From Bacillota bacterium (GTDB taxonomy: Bacteria; Bacillota; Clostridia; Christensenellales; Borkfalkiaceae): 30,502 nt of DNA. The DNA is taken from NCBI GenBank assembly GCA_003343995.1, contig QAKE01000049.1, forward strand, positions 28,957-59,458, written 5' to 3'. The notes below the pieces were generated by a model, which saw only the letters and a program-made list of their open reading frames with translations, was not told where the DNA came from and searched no databases. How positions within the stretch are numbered: the first letter of the stretch is position 1; each line of letters begins with the position of its first letter. Positions 13,398-20,785 of the stretch are shown here, piece by piece. Position numbers and translations under genes: made by a program.

Positions 13398-14459
13398 ATG
13401 GCACTGTTTTTAAGAATTATCGAATGGGCTGACGATTCAAAAAATAAAATCGTCTATAAATTCCCGCTGAAAAACGGCGGCAGGGAAGTCAATCAGAAGA
13501 GTAAACTCGTCGTGCGGGAATCGCAGGAGGCGATCTTTGTTCACAAAGGGCAGATCTGCGATATCTTCCCCGCGGGCACGTACGATCTCAACACCGATAT
13601 TTTCCCCATTCTGTCGAAACTCGCGGGGTGGAAATACGGTTTTCAAACGCCCATCACGGTGGATATTTATTACGTAAACGTAAAGCAGTTTACGGGCATC
13701 AAATGGGGTACGGCAAACCCCATCATGATGCGCGATCCGGAATTCGGCATGATCCGCGTAAAGGGCTACGGTTCGTTCGCCTTCAAGGTCAACGATGCCG
13801 GCGTGTTTTTGCGCGAACTGTTCGGCACGAACTCCTCCTTTGAAACGGGGGATATCACCGACTGGCTGAAAACCATGCTCATTTCCGCGCTGACCGACGC
13901 CATCGGGGAAAGCAAAATTTCCGCACTGGATCTCGCGGGCAACACGATGGAATTCAACGAAATCGTAAAACACAGCATTCAGGATAAATTTAAGTCCATC
14001 GGGCTGTTGCTGACGAATTTGTTCATCGAAAATATGTCCGTTCCCGAAGAGGTGGAAAAAGCCATCGACGAGCGCAGCAAGCTGGGAATTTTGGGCGACA
14101 AGACGGACGTTTTATTGAAGATTTCCGCGGCGGAAGCGATGAAGGACGCCGCGAAGAACGAAGGCATGGGCGGCGCGTTCGTAGGCGCGGGCATGGGTAT
14201 CGGCGCGGGCGCCGGCTTGGGCTCCGTATTTGCCGACGCGTTCCGCGGCGCGCAGCAGCCGGCGAATAACGCTCCCGCAGGCGCGGCGGCGGGAGCCGGC
14301 GGCGCAACCTGCCCCAAGTGCGGGGCGCACGTGGGCGCAACCGCGAAGTTCTGCCCCGAATGCGGGGAAAAGCTGGCGGCGAAAAAATTCTGCCCCGAGT
14401 GCGGCGCGGAAGTAAAGAGCAGTGCGAAATTCTGCCCCGAGTGCGGCAATAAATTTTAA
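13398..14459 (+). CDS. SPFH-domain protein with C-terminal zinc ribbons (YdjI-like)
   Basis: The 353-residue protein starts with an SPFH/band-7-like domain of the YdjI or 'virion core protein' type (about residues 1-245), including VVRESQEAIFVHKGQICDIFPAGTY and later KYGFQTPITVDIYYVN. A Gly/Ala-rich low-complexity linker (about 250-300) leads to tandem zinc-ribbon knuckles: CPKCG with CPECG, then CPECG with CPECG. No transmembrane helix is present, so it is probably a membrane-peripheral scaffold. In Bacillus, YdjI belongs to an envelope-stress-linked membrane recruitment system; transferring that role here is inference. It has its own promoter and a GGGGAGG ribosome binding site. Confidence 0.88.
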   Translation: MALFLRIIEWADDSKNKIVYKFPLKNGGREVNQKSKLVVRESQEAIFVHKGQICDIFPAGTYDLNTDIFPILSKLAGWKYGFQTPITVDIYYVNVKQFTGIKWGTANPIMMRDPEFGMIRVKGYGSFAFKVNDAGVFLRELFGTNSSFETGDITDWLKTMLISALTDAIGESKISALDLAGNTMEFNEIVKHSIQDKFKSIGLLLTNLFIENMSVPEEVEKAIDERSKLGILGDKTDVLLKISAAEAMKDAAKNEGMGGAFVGAGMGIGAGAGLGSVFADAFRGAQQPANNAPAGAAAGAGGATCPKCGAHVGATAKFCPECGEKLAAKKFCPECGAEVKSSAKFCPECGNKF

Positions 14460-14496
14460 AAAATAACGCGATAAGCGAAATCAGGAGGAGAGAACA

Positions 14497-14694
14497 ATGG
14501 CGAATAAAATCACTGCCGAAACGAAAATTTTCGACGCGCTGGAAATCAACCCCAAGGCGGGCGAAATTCTCATGAGCTACGGCATGCACTGTTTGGGCTG
14601 CGCGCTGGCGCACGGCGAAACGGTGGGCGAGGCCGCCGACGTACACGGCGCCGATCTCGAGAAGATGCTCGAAGAACTCAACGACGTAAAATAA
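14497..14694 (+). CDS. DUF1858 protein (hybrid-cluster-associated redox disulfide type)
   Basis: This 65-residue protein matches the small DUF1858 family: an N-terminal ITAETKIFDALEINP segment, then the GMHCLGC motif with a Cys32/Cys35 redox pair, then an amphipathic C-terminal helix. In anaerobes such proteins are encoded near, or fused to, redox enzymes such as the hybrid cluster protein, and are thought to handle disulfides or metal clusters. Here it follows the SPFH gene by 37 bp with an AGGAGGAG site and ends at a strong terminator. No obvious redox partner lies nearby. Confidence 0.88.
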   Translation: MANKITAETKIFDALEINPKAGEILMSYGMHCLGCALAHGETVGEAADVHGADLEKMLEELNDVK

Positions 14695-14700
14695 TCGCAA

Positions 14701-14734
14701 AAAACCGCGGCGGTCAGATGACCGCCGCGGTTTT
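14701..14734. terminator. Strong terminator after the DUF1858 gene, probably bidirectional
   Basis: AAAACCGCGGCGGTCA (14701-14716) pairs perfectly with 14719-14734, leaving a minimal loop and ending in TTTT. A-rich sequence on the left provides a T-tract for minus-strand transcripts from the AraC-type gene. Confidence 0.9.
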
Positions 14735-14787
14735 CGTTTATTTGCGATAAAATTATGTACGCTTGGCTTGCGTGACGGAAAATGAAG

Positions 14788-14821
14788 TGCACCCCAAAGC
14801 TTGTCCAACTTTTGGGGTGCA
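14788..14821. repeat. Inverted repeat resembling abutted insertion-sequence ends
   Basis: TGCACCCCAAA (14788-14798) is repeated inverted as TTTGGGGTGCA (14811-14821) around 12 bp. Read on the minus strand it gives TGCACCCCAAAAGTTGGACA, which resembles terminal repeats of IS3-family elements from memory. No transposase lies nearby, so this could be a remnant or just a hairpin terminator for the AraC-type gene. Confidence 0.4.
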
Positions 14822-14871
14822 TATTAAAAGCATGGGGCATTTTAAATGTTTGCGTTTCCGCCGTGGCTCGG

Positions 14872-15636
14872 TTATTCCGTTTTCGCGCGGGGCGGCGCGC
14901 CGTAAAGCTCGTTATAAGCGCGGTAAAAGGTGTTCAGACTTTCAAAACCGCAGGCGTAGGCGGCGTCGCTCACCGTTCTGCCGTCCTCGGCGAGCAGGCG
15001 GTGCGCTTTTTCCGCGCGCACGCGATTGACGTAGCGCGGCAGAGAGCCGACGTATTTGGAAAAGGTGCGGGAAACGTGTTCTTCGGAATAACCGAAGGTC
15101 GCCGCGAGCACGGGCAGGGAAATTCTGCCGTCGGAATGTTTTTCGATATATTCGAGAATTTTGCAGACGAGGGTTTCGCCGCTTTCCGTTCTGCGGGGTA
15201 CGGGGCGGGCGGTTTTTAAAAATTCCGAGGAGAGCACGCCGCATACCCCCGCGAGGGCGAGCGCCTTATCCTGCGCCGAAAGGTAGCTTTCGTAGAGGGC
15301 GGCGAGCAGCGGAAAATTATCAAAGCGGAAAAACGGCGGAAATATTTTCCCCGCGTAACGGGAGGTAAACTCTGCAAAAAACGCCTTGTCGCAAAGCATG
15401 ACGTAGGCGGAAAGTTCCTTTGCGCCGCCGTAGGCATGTACGGAAAACCCGTCGCAAAAACAGACGTCTCCGCGGCGCAGCGTGCGTTTTTCGCCGCCGA
15501 CGGAAACGTTCAGTTCCCCCTGTTCGACGATCAGAAGTTCCATGCGCGAATGGAAATGCGCGGGCAGTTCGTCCACCGTGCGTTTTTCAAAGAAAAAATA
15601 ATCGGTCTTTTCCGCCGAAGTTTCGTAATAGCTCAT
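14872..15636 (-). CDS. AraC-family transcriptional regulator
   Basis: The 254-residue protein has an N-terminal cupin sensor (about residues 1-100). It includes HFHSRMELLIVEQGELNVSVGG, and the RGDVCF strand precedes a His. The C-terminal double helix-turn-helix (about 150-248) shows LAATFGYSEEHVSRTFSKYVG, then VSDAAYACGFESLNTFYRAY. Such regulators usually respond to sugars or other small carbon compounds, but no matching catabolic operon is adjacent, so its target is unknown. It is transcribed alone on the minus strand from its own promoter. The stop codon is near a candidate IS remnant. Confidence 0.93.
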   Translation of the reverse strand: MSYYETSAEKTDYFFFEKRTVDELPAHFHSRMELLIVEQGELNVSVGGEKRTLRRGDVCFCDGFSVHAYGGAKELSAYVMLCDKAFFAEFTSRYAGKIFPPFFRFDNFPLLAALYESYLSAQDKALALAGVCGVLSSEFLKTARPVPRRTESGETLVCKILEYIEKHSDGRISLPVLAATFGYSEEHVSRTFSKYVGSLPRYVNRVRAEKAHRLLAEDGRTVSDAAYACGFESLNTFYRAYNELYGAPPRAKTE

Positions 15637-15654
15637 TGTGATTTCCTCTTTTTT

Positions 15655-15683
15655 ATTGTACCCGTTTTTTATAAAAAAGTAAA
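15655..15683 (-). promoter_or_regulatory. Promoter of the AraC-type regulator
   Basis: On the minus strand TTTACT (15683-15678) and TACAAT (15660-15655) are 17 bp apart, 19 bp before the start codon, so the leader is very short. GAGGAAA serves as ribosome binding site. Confidence 0.7.
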
Positions 15684-15720
15684 GCGGGCGGGCGGCGCTC
15701 GGTAAATTTTATTCAAGTTA

Positions 15721-15749
15721 TTTACAAATTCCCCCGCATGGTGTATAAT
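15721..15749 (+). promoter_or_regulatory. Promoter of the zinc-ribbon membrane protein gene
   Basis: TTTACA (15721-15726), 17 bp, TATAAT (15744-15749). The transcript would begin with a GCCGC-TTTA-GCGGC hairpin at 15760-15773. Confidence 0.8.
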
Positions 15750-15823
15750 AAATAAAAACGCCGCTTTAGCGGCAACGGTGGTAAAACGGGGGCGAACCTC
15801 GTATATTATACGGGAGAGGAGAT

Positions 15824-16924
15824 ATGGCGGAAGAATTGAAAAACGGGGCGTTTGCGGAGCCCGAAGAAGTGGATACCGGATACGAAAAGTGCGACGCGTG
15901 CGGTTCGAACATGAAATACGATCCGAAAAGCAACATGCTTTACTGCGAGCACTGCGGCTCGAAGCGCGCGTTCGGCGAAGGACTGCAGGCGGAGGAACTC
16001 GCCATCGAGGACGCGCTCAAGGCGGGCAACGCCGGCAGCTGGAACGAGGAAACCAAGGTGTTCCGCTGCGAAAACTGCGGCGCGAAGGTGGTGCTGTCCA
16101 AGGCGGAAACGGCAACGTGCTGTCCGTTCTGCGGCACGGCGCAGGTGGTGGAGCTCGACGAGCTCGCGGGGTTGAAGCCCAACGCGGTGCTGCCCTTCCG
16201 CCTGACGGCGGACGATTCCAACGAGGCGTGCAAAAAGTGGGCGAAGAAGAAAGTATTCGCGCCGCGCGCCTTCAAAAAGAACCTCAAAGCGGAAAACATG
16301 CGCGGCGTTTACATACCTTGCTTTACCTTCGACAGCGAAACCTCGTCGACTTACTACGGGCGCGTGGGCAAGCGGCATACCCGTACCGTCGGTTCGGGCA
16401 AGAACCGCCGCACGCAAACGTATATCGTGTGGCGCAACATCAGCGGCGGGTTCAATCATAAGTTCGACGACGTTACCGTAACCGCCGGCTCCAAGGTCAC
16501 GCAAAAAGATCTCGGAAAGATGGGGCCGTTCGACAGCAACCGCTCTATGGGCTACGACGGCAAATATCTGCTGGGCTTTACTTCTTATCATTACGAAAAG
16601 GATATCGTGCAGTGCTGGGGGGAGGCGAAAACCGGTATGGACGCGGAAATCAAGCGGCTGATTCTGTCGCAGTATTCCTACGACGTTCTCGATTATCTCA
16701 ATGTCAGCACGTCCCATTCGGCGGTCACGTATAAATACGTGCTGCTGCCGGTGTACGCGGGGCACTTCGCCTTTAAGAAGAAGGATTATTCCTTTTTCGT
16801 CAACGGTACGAACGGCCGCGTGACGGGGAAAACGCCCGTCGCGGCGTGGAAGGTGCTGTGCGCGGTGCTCGCCGGCGCGGCGGCGCTCGTCGGGCTGGTG
16901 CTGCTCGTCATGCAGTTTTTATAA
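15824..16924 (+). CDS. Zinc-ribbon protein with a C-terminal membrane anchor (TFIIB-type ribbon)
   Basis: The 366-residue protein carries two N-terminal zinc ribbons: Cys23/Cys26 with Cys41/Cys44, and Cys82/Cys85 with Cys100/Cys103. A soluble domain follows in which GVYIPCFTFDSET and the basic KRHTRTVGSGKNRR loop stand out. One hydrophobic helix closes the chain (about residues 342-365). Proteins of this design in Firmicutes are often annotated as TFIIB-type zinc-ribbon proteins of unknown function, sometimes near YdjI-type SPFH genes, as here (the SPFH gene ends about 1.4 kb upstream). The ATG follows GAGAGGAG. Its topology suggests a tail anchor with ribbons in the cytoplasm. The molecular role is unknown. 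Confidence 0.85.
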   Translation: MAEELKNGAFAEPEEVDTGYEKCDACGSNMKYDPKSNMLYCEHCGSKRAFGEGLQAEELAIEDALKAGNAGSWNEETKVFRCENCGAKVVLSKAETATCCPFCGTAQVVELDELAGLKPNAVLPFRLTADDSNEACKKWAKKKVFAPRAFKKNLKAENMRGVYIPCFTFDSETSSTYYGRVGKRHTRTVGSGKNRRTQTYIVWRNISGGFNHKFDDVTVTAGSKVTQKDLGKMGPFDSNRSMGYDGKYLLGFTSYHYEKDIVQCWGEAKTGMDAEIKRLILSQYSYDVLDYLNVSTSHSAVTYKYVLLPVYAGHFAFKKKDYSFFVNGTNGRVTGKTPVAAWKVLCAVLAGAAALVGLVLLVMQFL

Positions 16925-16933
16925 TGCGGTATG

Positions 16934-16977
16934 TTCCGCGCGTTTTTCCGCTATTTTGCGGATAAAAACGCGCGGAA
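16934..16977. repeat. Long imperfect inverted repeat after the zinc-ribbon gene
   Basis: TTCCGCGCGTTTTT and AAAAACGCGCGGAA flank an inner CCGC/GCGG pair, making an extended hairpin. There is no T-run after it, so it is more likely a 3'-end stabilising hairpin than the terminator itself. Confidence 0.7.
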
Positions 16978-16999
16978 GCACAATATCTTGCGCCGCGGG

Positions 17000-17040
17000 A
17001 AAATCCTTTAAAAAACTTGCGGTTTTCGTCGGATTTTTTT
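17000..17040 (+). terminator. Probable terminator after the zinc-ribbon gene
   Basis: AAAATCC (17000-17006) pairs with GGATTTT (17031-17037), with an inner AAAAC/GTTTT helix (17012-17016 with 17022-17026), then a T-run. It is weaker than the other terminators here. Confidence 0.55.
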
Positions 17041-17050
17041 GTTAAAACAG

Positions 17051-17079
17051 TTGACATTGCCTGCAAAATTTAATATAAT
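17051..17079 (+). promoter_or_regulatory. Consensus promoter of the S10-spc-alpha ribosomal super-operon
   Basis: A perfect TTGACA (17051-17056) and perfect TATAAT (17074-17079) with a 17-bp spacer. It is the best promoter in the window. Transcription would start near 17086, giving a 245-nt leader before rpsJ. Confidence 0.92.
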
Positions 17080-17085
17080 GAGTAG

Positions 17086-17261
17086 GCTGTGTAATAGGGT
17101 TGATACGGAAAGTTACTTAATTTCGCTTTAAACAGCGGGCGAAAAGATAATTTCCGTTGACAAATGTAGGGGCTCGACCCCTGCGACTAACATCGGGTTT
17201 AGTAAACGCACGTCATTCGCAGCGACTTAATTCAGTTTAAGTATCGGCGGATGATTTTTTT
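17086..17261 (+). promoter_or_regulatory. Structured S10-operon leader with a candidate terminator/antiterminator switch
   Basis: Hairpin 1 pairs ACGGAAA (17116-17122) with TTTCCGT (17152-17158). Hairpin 2 pairs GTAGGGG (17166-17172) with CCCCTGC (17178-17184). A terminator-like fold pairs CATTCGC (17214-17220) with GCGGATG (17247-17253), contains an inner ACTTAA/TTAAGT helix, and is followed by seven T (17255-17261). CTGCGA (17181-17186) is perfectly complementary to TCGCAG (17217-17222), so pairing them would break both hairpin 2 and the terminator. This is the layout of a transcription attenuator. In Escherichia coli the S10 leader is attenuated by L4; the ligand here is unknown and the mechanism is inference. 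Confidence 0.58.
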
Positions 17262-17329
17262 ATGTTTACGGATTCGACACACACGGCAAAGTTGACGAAA
17301 TGTTAGGATAAAGAAAGGAGAAAGAAAAC

Positions 17330-17629
17330 ATGGCAAGTCAAAAGATCAGAATCAAGTTGGTTTCGTACGATCACGAAATGGTGGATCAGGCTACGGCGAG
17401 AATCGTGGAAACGATGAAAAAGGGCGGCGCTAAAATCAGCGGTCCCATTCCTCTGCCCACGGAAAAGGAAGTCGTAACCATTCTTCGTTCGCCGCACAAG
17501 TATAAAGACAGCCGCGAACAGTTTGAAATCAGAACGCACAAACGGCTCATCGATATCTATTCGCCCAACATCAAGTTGCTCGACAGCATTCATCTGCCCG
17601 CCGGCGTGGATATCAAAATCAAGTTATAA
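17330..17629 (+). CDS. rpsJ: Small ribosomal subunit protein S10
   Basis: S10 is a head protein of the 30S subunit and, as NusE, a transcription antitermination partner of NusB. The 99 residues include the conserved KIRIKLVSYDHEMVDQ start, GPIPLPT and the C-terminal SREQFEIRTHKRLIDI segment near residues 62-77. The ATG follows AAAGGAG. It heads the S10 part of the operon. The str genes (rpsL, rpsG, fusA, tuf), often located just upstream in Firmicutes, are not present in this window. Confidence 0.98.
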   Translation: MASQKIRIKLVSYDHEMVDQATARIVETMKKGGAKISGPIPLPTEKEVVTILRSPHKYKDSREQFEIRTHKRLIDIYSPNIKLLDSIHLPAGVDIKIKL

Positions 17630-17668
17630 ACAATAATATATAAAATAAATCGGAGGTGAACTTTATCT

Positions 17669-18301
17669 ATGAATAAAGCAATCATTGGAAAGAAGTTGGG
17701 AATGACGCAGGTTTTCGCGCCCGACGGCAAGGTAATCCCCGTAACGGTAGTGGAAGCGGGTCCGTGCCCCGTCGTGCAGGTGAAAACTTTGGAAAGAGAC
17801 GGCTATACGGCTTTGAAGCTCGGTTTTGACGAAACCACGGAAAAATCGCTCAACAAGCCCGAACTCGGTCAGTTCAAGAAGGCGGGCGTCGCGCCGCAGA
17901 AGGTGCTCAAGGAAGTCAGATTCGACGACGTGAGCGCTTACGCCGTCGGACAGGCGGTCACGTGCGACGTGTTCGCGGAGGGCGATAAGGTGGACGTTTC
18001 CGGCGTTACGAAAGGTCACGGTTTCACCGGCGTTATCAAAAGATGGAACAACCACCGCTTAAAGGAAACCCACGGCGTCGGCCCCGTGCACCGCGAAGTC
18101 GGTTCCATGGGCGCGAACAGCACGCCGAGCCGCGTTTTCAAAGGCAAGAAAATGCCGGGACAGTACGGTCATGAAAACGTAACCATCCAAAATCTGGAAA
18201 TCGTAAAGGTGATGCCGGAGAGAAACGCGCTGCTCATCAAGGGCGCGATCCCCGGTCCCGTAAAGAGCATCGTGACGATCAAGGAAAGCGTTAAAGGTTA
18301 A
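17669..18301 (+). CDS. rplC: Large ribosomal subunit protein L3
   Basis: L3 is a primary 23S rRNA-binding protein whose loop reaches towards the peptidyl-transferase centre. The 210-residue protein opens with IIGKKLGMTQVF and contains the signature GHGFTGVIKRW near residues 115-125. The long central loop, with VGSMGAN and RVFKGKKMPGQYG, follows at about 145-170. Length is normal. The ribosome binding site GGAGGTGA is 9 bp before the ATG. It lies 39 bp after rpsJ and 12 bp before rplD. Confidence 0.98.
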   Translation: MNKAIIGKKLGMTQVFAPDGKVIPVTVVEAGPCPVVQVKTLERDGYTALKLGFDETTEKSLNKPELGQFKKAGVAPQKVLKEVRFDDVSAYAVGQAVTCDVFAEGDKVDVSGVTKGHGFTGVIKRWNNHRLKETHGVGPVHREVGSMGANSTPSRVFKGKKMPGQYGHENVTIQNLEIVKVMPERNALLIKGAIPGPVKSIVTIKESVKG

Positions 18302-18313
18302 GGAGAAAATACT

Positions 18314-18940
18314 ATGGCGAAAGTAAAATTATATAATATGGAAGCCGCGGAAGTGGGCACGCTCGAATTGAACGACGAGCTGTTCGGTTTGGAATATAAC
18401 GAAGCCCTCATCCATCAGGCGGTGGTCACCAGACTTTCCAACGAAAGACAGGGCACGAAGAGCACCCTCACCCGCGCGGAAGTGCGCGGAGGCGGCGCCA
18501 AGCCTTGGAGACAAAAAGGTTCGGGCAGAGCGCGTCAGGGCTCGACGAGAAGCCCGCAGTGGACGAAGGGCGGCGTGGTGTTCGCTCCCAAATCCAGAGA
18601 TTTTTCCAAAAAGATGAACGTAACCGCGAGGAGAATCGCCCTCTTTTCCGCGCTTTCGCAGAAAATCAGGGACGACGAAGTGGTCTTTGTGGACGAGCTG
18701 AAGATCGCCGCCCCCAAAACGAAGGAAATGGTAAAATTCCTCGACGCGTTTAAATTGGAAAAGAGCGTACTGTTCGTGATGGACAATAACGACGAAGCGG
18801 TTTTGAGAGCCGTTTCCAACCTGCAGAAAGTGAGCACCGTTCCCGTGGAACTCGTGAACACCTATGACGTGGTGAAGAATGCGAAAATCGTTATTTCCAA
18901 AAAAGCGGCTGAGAAAATGCAGGAGGTCTACGGAGAATAA
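18314..18940 (+). CDS. rplD: Large ribosomal subunit protein L4
   Basis: L4 binds 23S rRNA and lines the exit tunnel. The conserved extended loop KPWRQKGSGRARQGSTRSPQW lies near residues 60-80, and the globular part with the TKEMVKFLDAF and VLFVMDNNDEAVLRA segments follows. In gamma-proteobacteria L4 represses this operon; whether it does so here, through the leader upstream of rpsJ, is unknown. The 208-residue length is normal. Its stop codon overlaps the rplW start by one base (TAATG). Confidence 0.98.
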   Translation: MAKVKLYNMEAAEVGTLELNDELFGLEYNEALIHQAVVTRLSNERQGTKSTLTRAEVRGGGAKPWRQKGSGRARQGSTRSPQWTKGGVVFAPKSRDFSKKMNVTARRIALFSALSQKIRDDEVVFVDELKIAAPKTKEMVKFLDAFKLEKSVLFVMDNNDEAVLRAVSNLQKVSTVPVELVNTYDVVKNAKIVISKKAAEKMQEVYGE

Positions 18941-19230
18941 TGACGGCGCACGACATCATCATCAAACCCGTTTTAACGGAAAAAAGTTACGGCGGGATTC
19001 AGGATAAAAAATACACGTTCGTGGTGGCGAAATCCGCGAACAAAACGGAAATCAAGAAGGCTGTCGAAGAGGTTTTCGGCGTGCAGGTAGAAAAGGTCAA
19101 CACGGCGAACGTGCGAGGCAAGATGAAGAGAATGGGCAAAAACCAAGGTTATACCCCCGCTTATAAAAAAGCCGTCGTACAACTCAGAAAGGACAGCAAG
19201 TCCATCGAATTCTTCGATTCGCTGTCGTAA
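18940..19230 (+). CDS. rplW: Large ribosomal subunit protein L23
   Basis: L23 sits at the tunnel exit and is the docking site for trigger factor and SRP. The 96 residues show the typical DIIIKPVLTEKSY start, the KYTFVVAKSANKTEIKKAVEEVF strand-helix core and a basic loop with GKMKRMGKNQGY. The start codon overlaps the rplD stop by one base, so translation is coupled. Confidence 0.97.
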   Translation: MTAHDIIIKPVLTEKSYGGIQDKKYTFVVAKSANKTEIKKAVEEVFGVQVEKVNTANVRGKMKRMGKNQGYTPAYKKAVVQLRKDSKSIEFFDSLS

Positions 19231-19253
19231 GGAAATAACGGAGGAAAAGCAAC

Positions 19254-20081
19254 ATGGCTATCAAGAGATATAAACCGACTTCGTCCGCCCGCCGTTTCAT
19301 GACGGTGAGCGCGTACGACGAAATCACCGCGAAAAAGCCGCATAAAGCCCTCGTTGAGGACCAGAGAAAGAGCGGCGGCAGAAACGCGCAGGGTAAAATC
19401 ACCGTGCGCCACATCGGCGGCGGCAACAGAAGAAAATACCGCATCATCGACTTCAAGCGTCAGAAAGACGGTATCCCCGCGACGGTGAAAACCATCGAAT
19501 ACGATCCGAACAGAAGTGCGAACATCGCTCTGCTGTTCTACGCGGACGGCGCCAAGACCTATATCCTCGCGCCCGTCGGCATGAACGTGGGCGACGTGGT
19601 GCTCAGCGGACCTACCGCGGACATCAAGGCGGGCAACTGCCTCGCGTTGGAAAACATTCCCGTGGGTACCATCGTGCACAACATCGAACTGCAGCCCGGC
19701 AAAGGCGGTCAGATCGCCAGAGCCGCCGGCATGAGCGCGCAGCTCATGGCGAAGGAAGGCAAGTTCGCCACCTTGAAAATGCCCAGCGGCGAAATGAGAT
19801 ACGTGCTCGTTACCTGCAAGGCGACCATCGGTCAGGTGGGCAATCTGGAACACGAAATCATCCGCGTAGGCAAAGCGGGTAAAACCCGTCACATGGGCGT
19901 ACGTCCCACCGTCCGCGGTTCCGTCATGAACCCGTGCGATCACCCGCACGGCGGCGGCGAGGGCAAGTCGCCCGTAGGCCGTTCCGGACCCGTTACGCCG
20001 TGGGGTAAGCCGGCGCTCGGTTACAAGACGAGAAAACACAAGAAATCGTCCGATAAGATGATTATCAAGAGAATCAATTAA
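19254..20081 (+). CDS. rplB: Large ribosomal subunit protein L2
   Basis: L2 is essential for subunit joining and peptidyl transfer. The 275-residue protein carries KSGGRNAQGKITVRHIGGG near residues 40-60 and, towards the C-terminus, MNPCDHPHGGGEGKSPVGR. That second segment contains the conserved His that contacts the catalytic region. The family ending TRKHKKSSDKMIIKR is intact. Length is standard; the ribosome binding site is GGAGG 8 bp before the ATG. Confidence 0.98.
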   Translation: MAIKRYKPTSSARRFMTVSAYDEITAKKPHKALVEDQRKSGGRNAQGKITVRHIGGGNRRKYRIIDFKRQKDGIPATVKTIEYDPNRSANIALLFYADGAKTYILAPVGMNVGDVVLSGPTADIKAGNCLALENIPVGTIVHNIELQPGKGGQIARAAGMSAQLMAKEGKFATLKMPSGEMRYVLVTCKATIGQVGNLEHEIIRVGKAGKTRHMGVRPTVRGSVMNPCDHPHGGGEGKSPVGRSGPVTPWGKPALGYKTRKHKKSSDKMIIKRIN

Positions 20082-20092
20082 GGAGAACGGGA

Positions 20093-20371
20093 ATGAGCAG
20101 AAGTGTTAAAAAAGGCCCTTACGTGGAAGAAAGACTTCTCAAAAGGGTAGAAGAATTAAACGCTAAAAACGAAAAGAAAGTGCTTAAAACTTGGTCGAGA
20201 GCGTCTACGATATTCCCCCAGATGGTTGGGCATACCATCGCCGTTCACGACGGAAGAAAACACGTTCCCGTGTACGTTACGGAAGATATGGTCGGCTGCA
20301 AACTGGGCGAATTCGCGCCGACGCGCACGTTCAAAGGACACGCGGGCGAAAAGTCCACGGGCGGCAAATAG
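20093..20371 (+). CDS. rpsS: Small ribosomal subunit protein S19
   Basis: S19 is a 30S head protein at the bridge to the large subunit. The 92 residues contain the SRSVKKGPYVEERLLKRV start and the signature VGHTIAVHDGRKHVPVYVTEDMVG near residues 43-67, ending in LGEFAPTRTFKGH. It lies 11 bp after rplB and 15 bp before rplV. Confidence 0.98.
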   Translation: MSRSVKKGPYVEERLLKRVEELNAKNEKKVLKTWSRASTIFPQMVGHTIAVHDGRKHVPVYVTEDMVGCKLGEFAPTRTFKGHAGEKSTGGK

Positions 20372-20386
20372 GAGGTTTAACCCGAT

Positions 20387-20773
20387 ATGGCTAAGAATAT
20401 GAAAGAAAAAACTCTCCGCATCGCAGAGAACAAGGATAAAAGACCCAAGGCGATTGCCCGCCACGTGCGCATTTCTCCCTACAAGGTGAGAAGAGTGCTC
20501 GATCTGATCCGCGGCAAGAACTACGCCGAAGCGGTCGCGCTTTTGGAAAACCTGCAGAAATCCTCTTCCGATCCCATTCGCAAGGTGCTGATGAGCGCCG
20601 CGGCGAACGCGGAACACAACCTCGGCATGAGCAAGGATAACCTGTACGTTGCGGCGTGCTACGCCGATCAGGGCCCCACGCTCAAGAGAATGATGCCGAG
20701 AGCGCAGGGCAGAGCGTTCAGAATTTTGAAGCGCACCAGCCACATCACCGTGGTGCTGGACGCCAGAGCGTAA
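20387..20773 (+). CDS. rplV: Large ribosomal subunit protein L22
   Basis: L22 spans the large subunit and lines the nascent-chain tunnel with its beta hairpin. The 128-residue product has an N-terminal extension of about 18 residues rich in Lys. The core follows with ARHVRISPYKVRRVLDLIRGK, and the hairpin region ends in AQGRAFRILKRTSHITVVL. The extension makes it longer than the usual 110 or so residues. The GGAGG site is well placed. Confidence 0.97.
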   Translation: MAKNMKEKTLRIAENKDKRPKAIARHVRISPYKVRRVLDLIRGKNYAEAVALLENLQKSSSDPIRKVLMSAAANAEHNLGMSKDNLYVAACYADQGPTLKRMMPRAQGRAFRILKRTSHITVVLDARA

Positions 20774-20785
20774 GAGGAGGACAGT

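Noticed and set aside
17270..17290. GGATTCGAC motif reminiscent of a tmRNA 5' end
   Set aside because: No tag reading frame, tRNA-like ends or TTCGA-CCA arm follow; the motif is within the rpsJ leader and occurs by chance.
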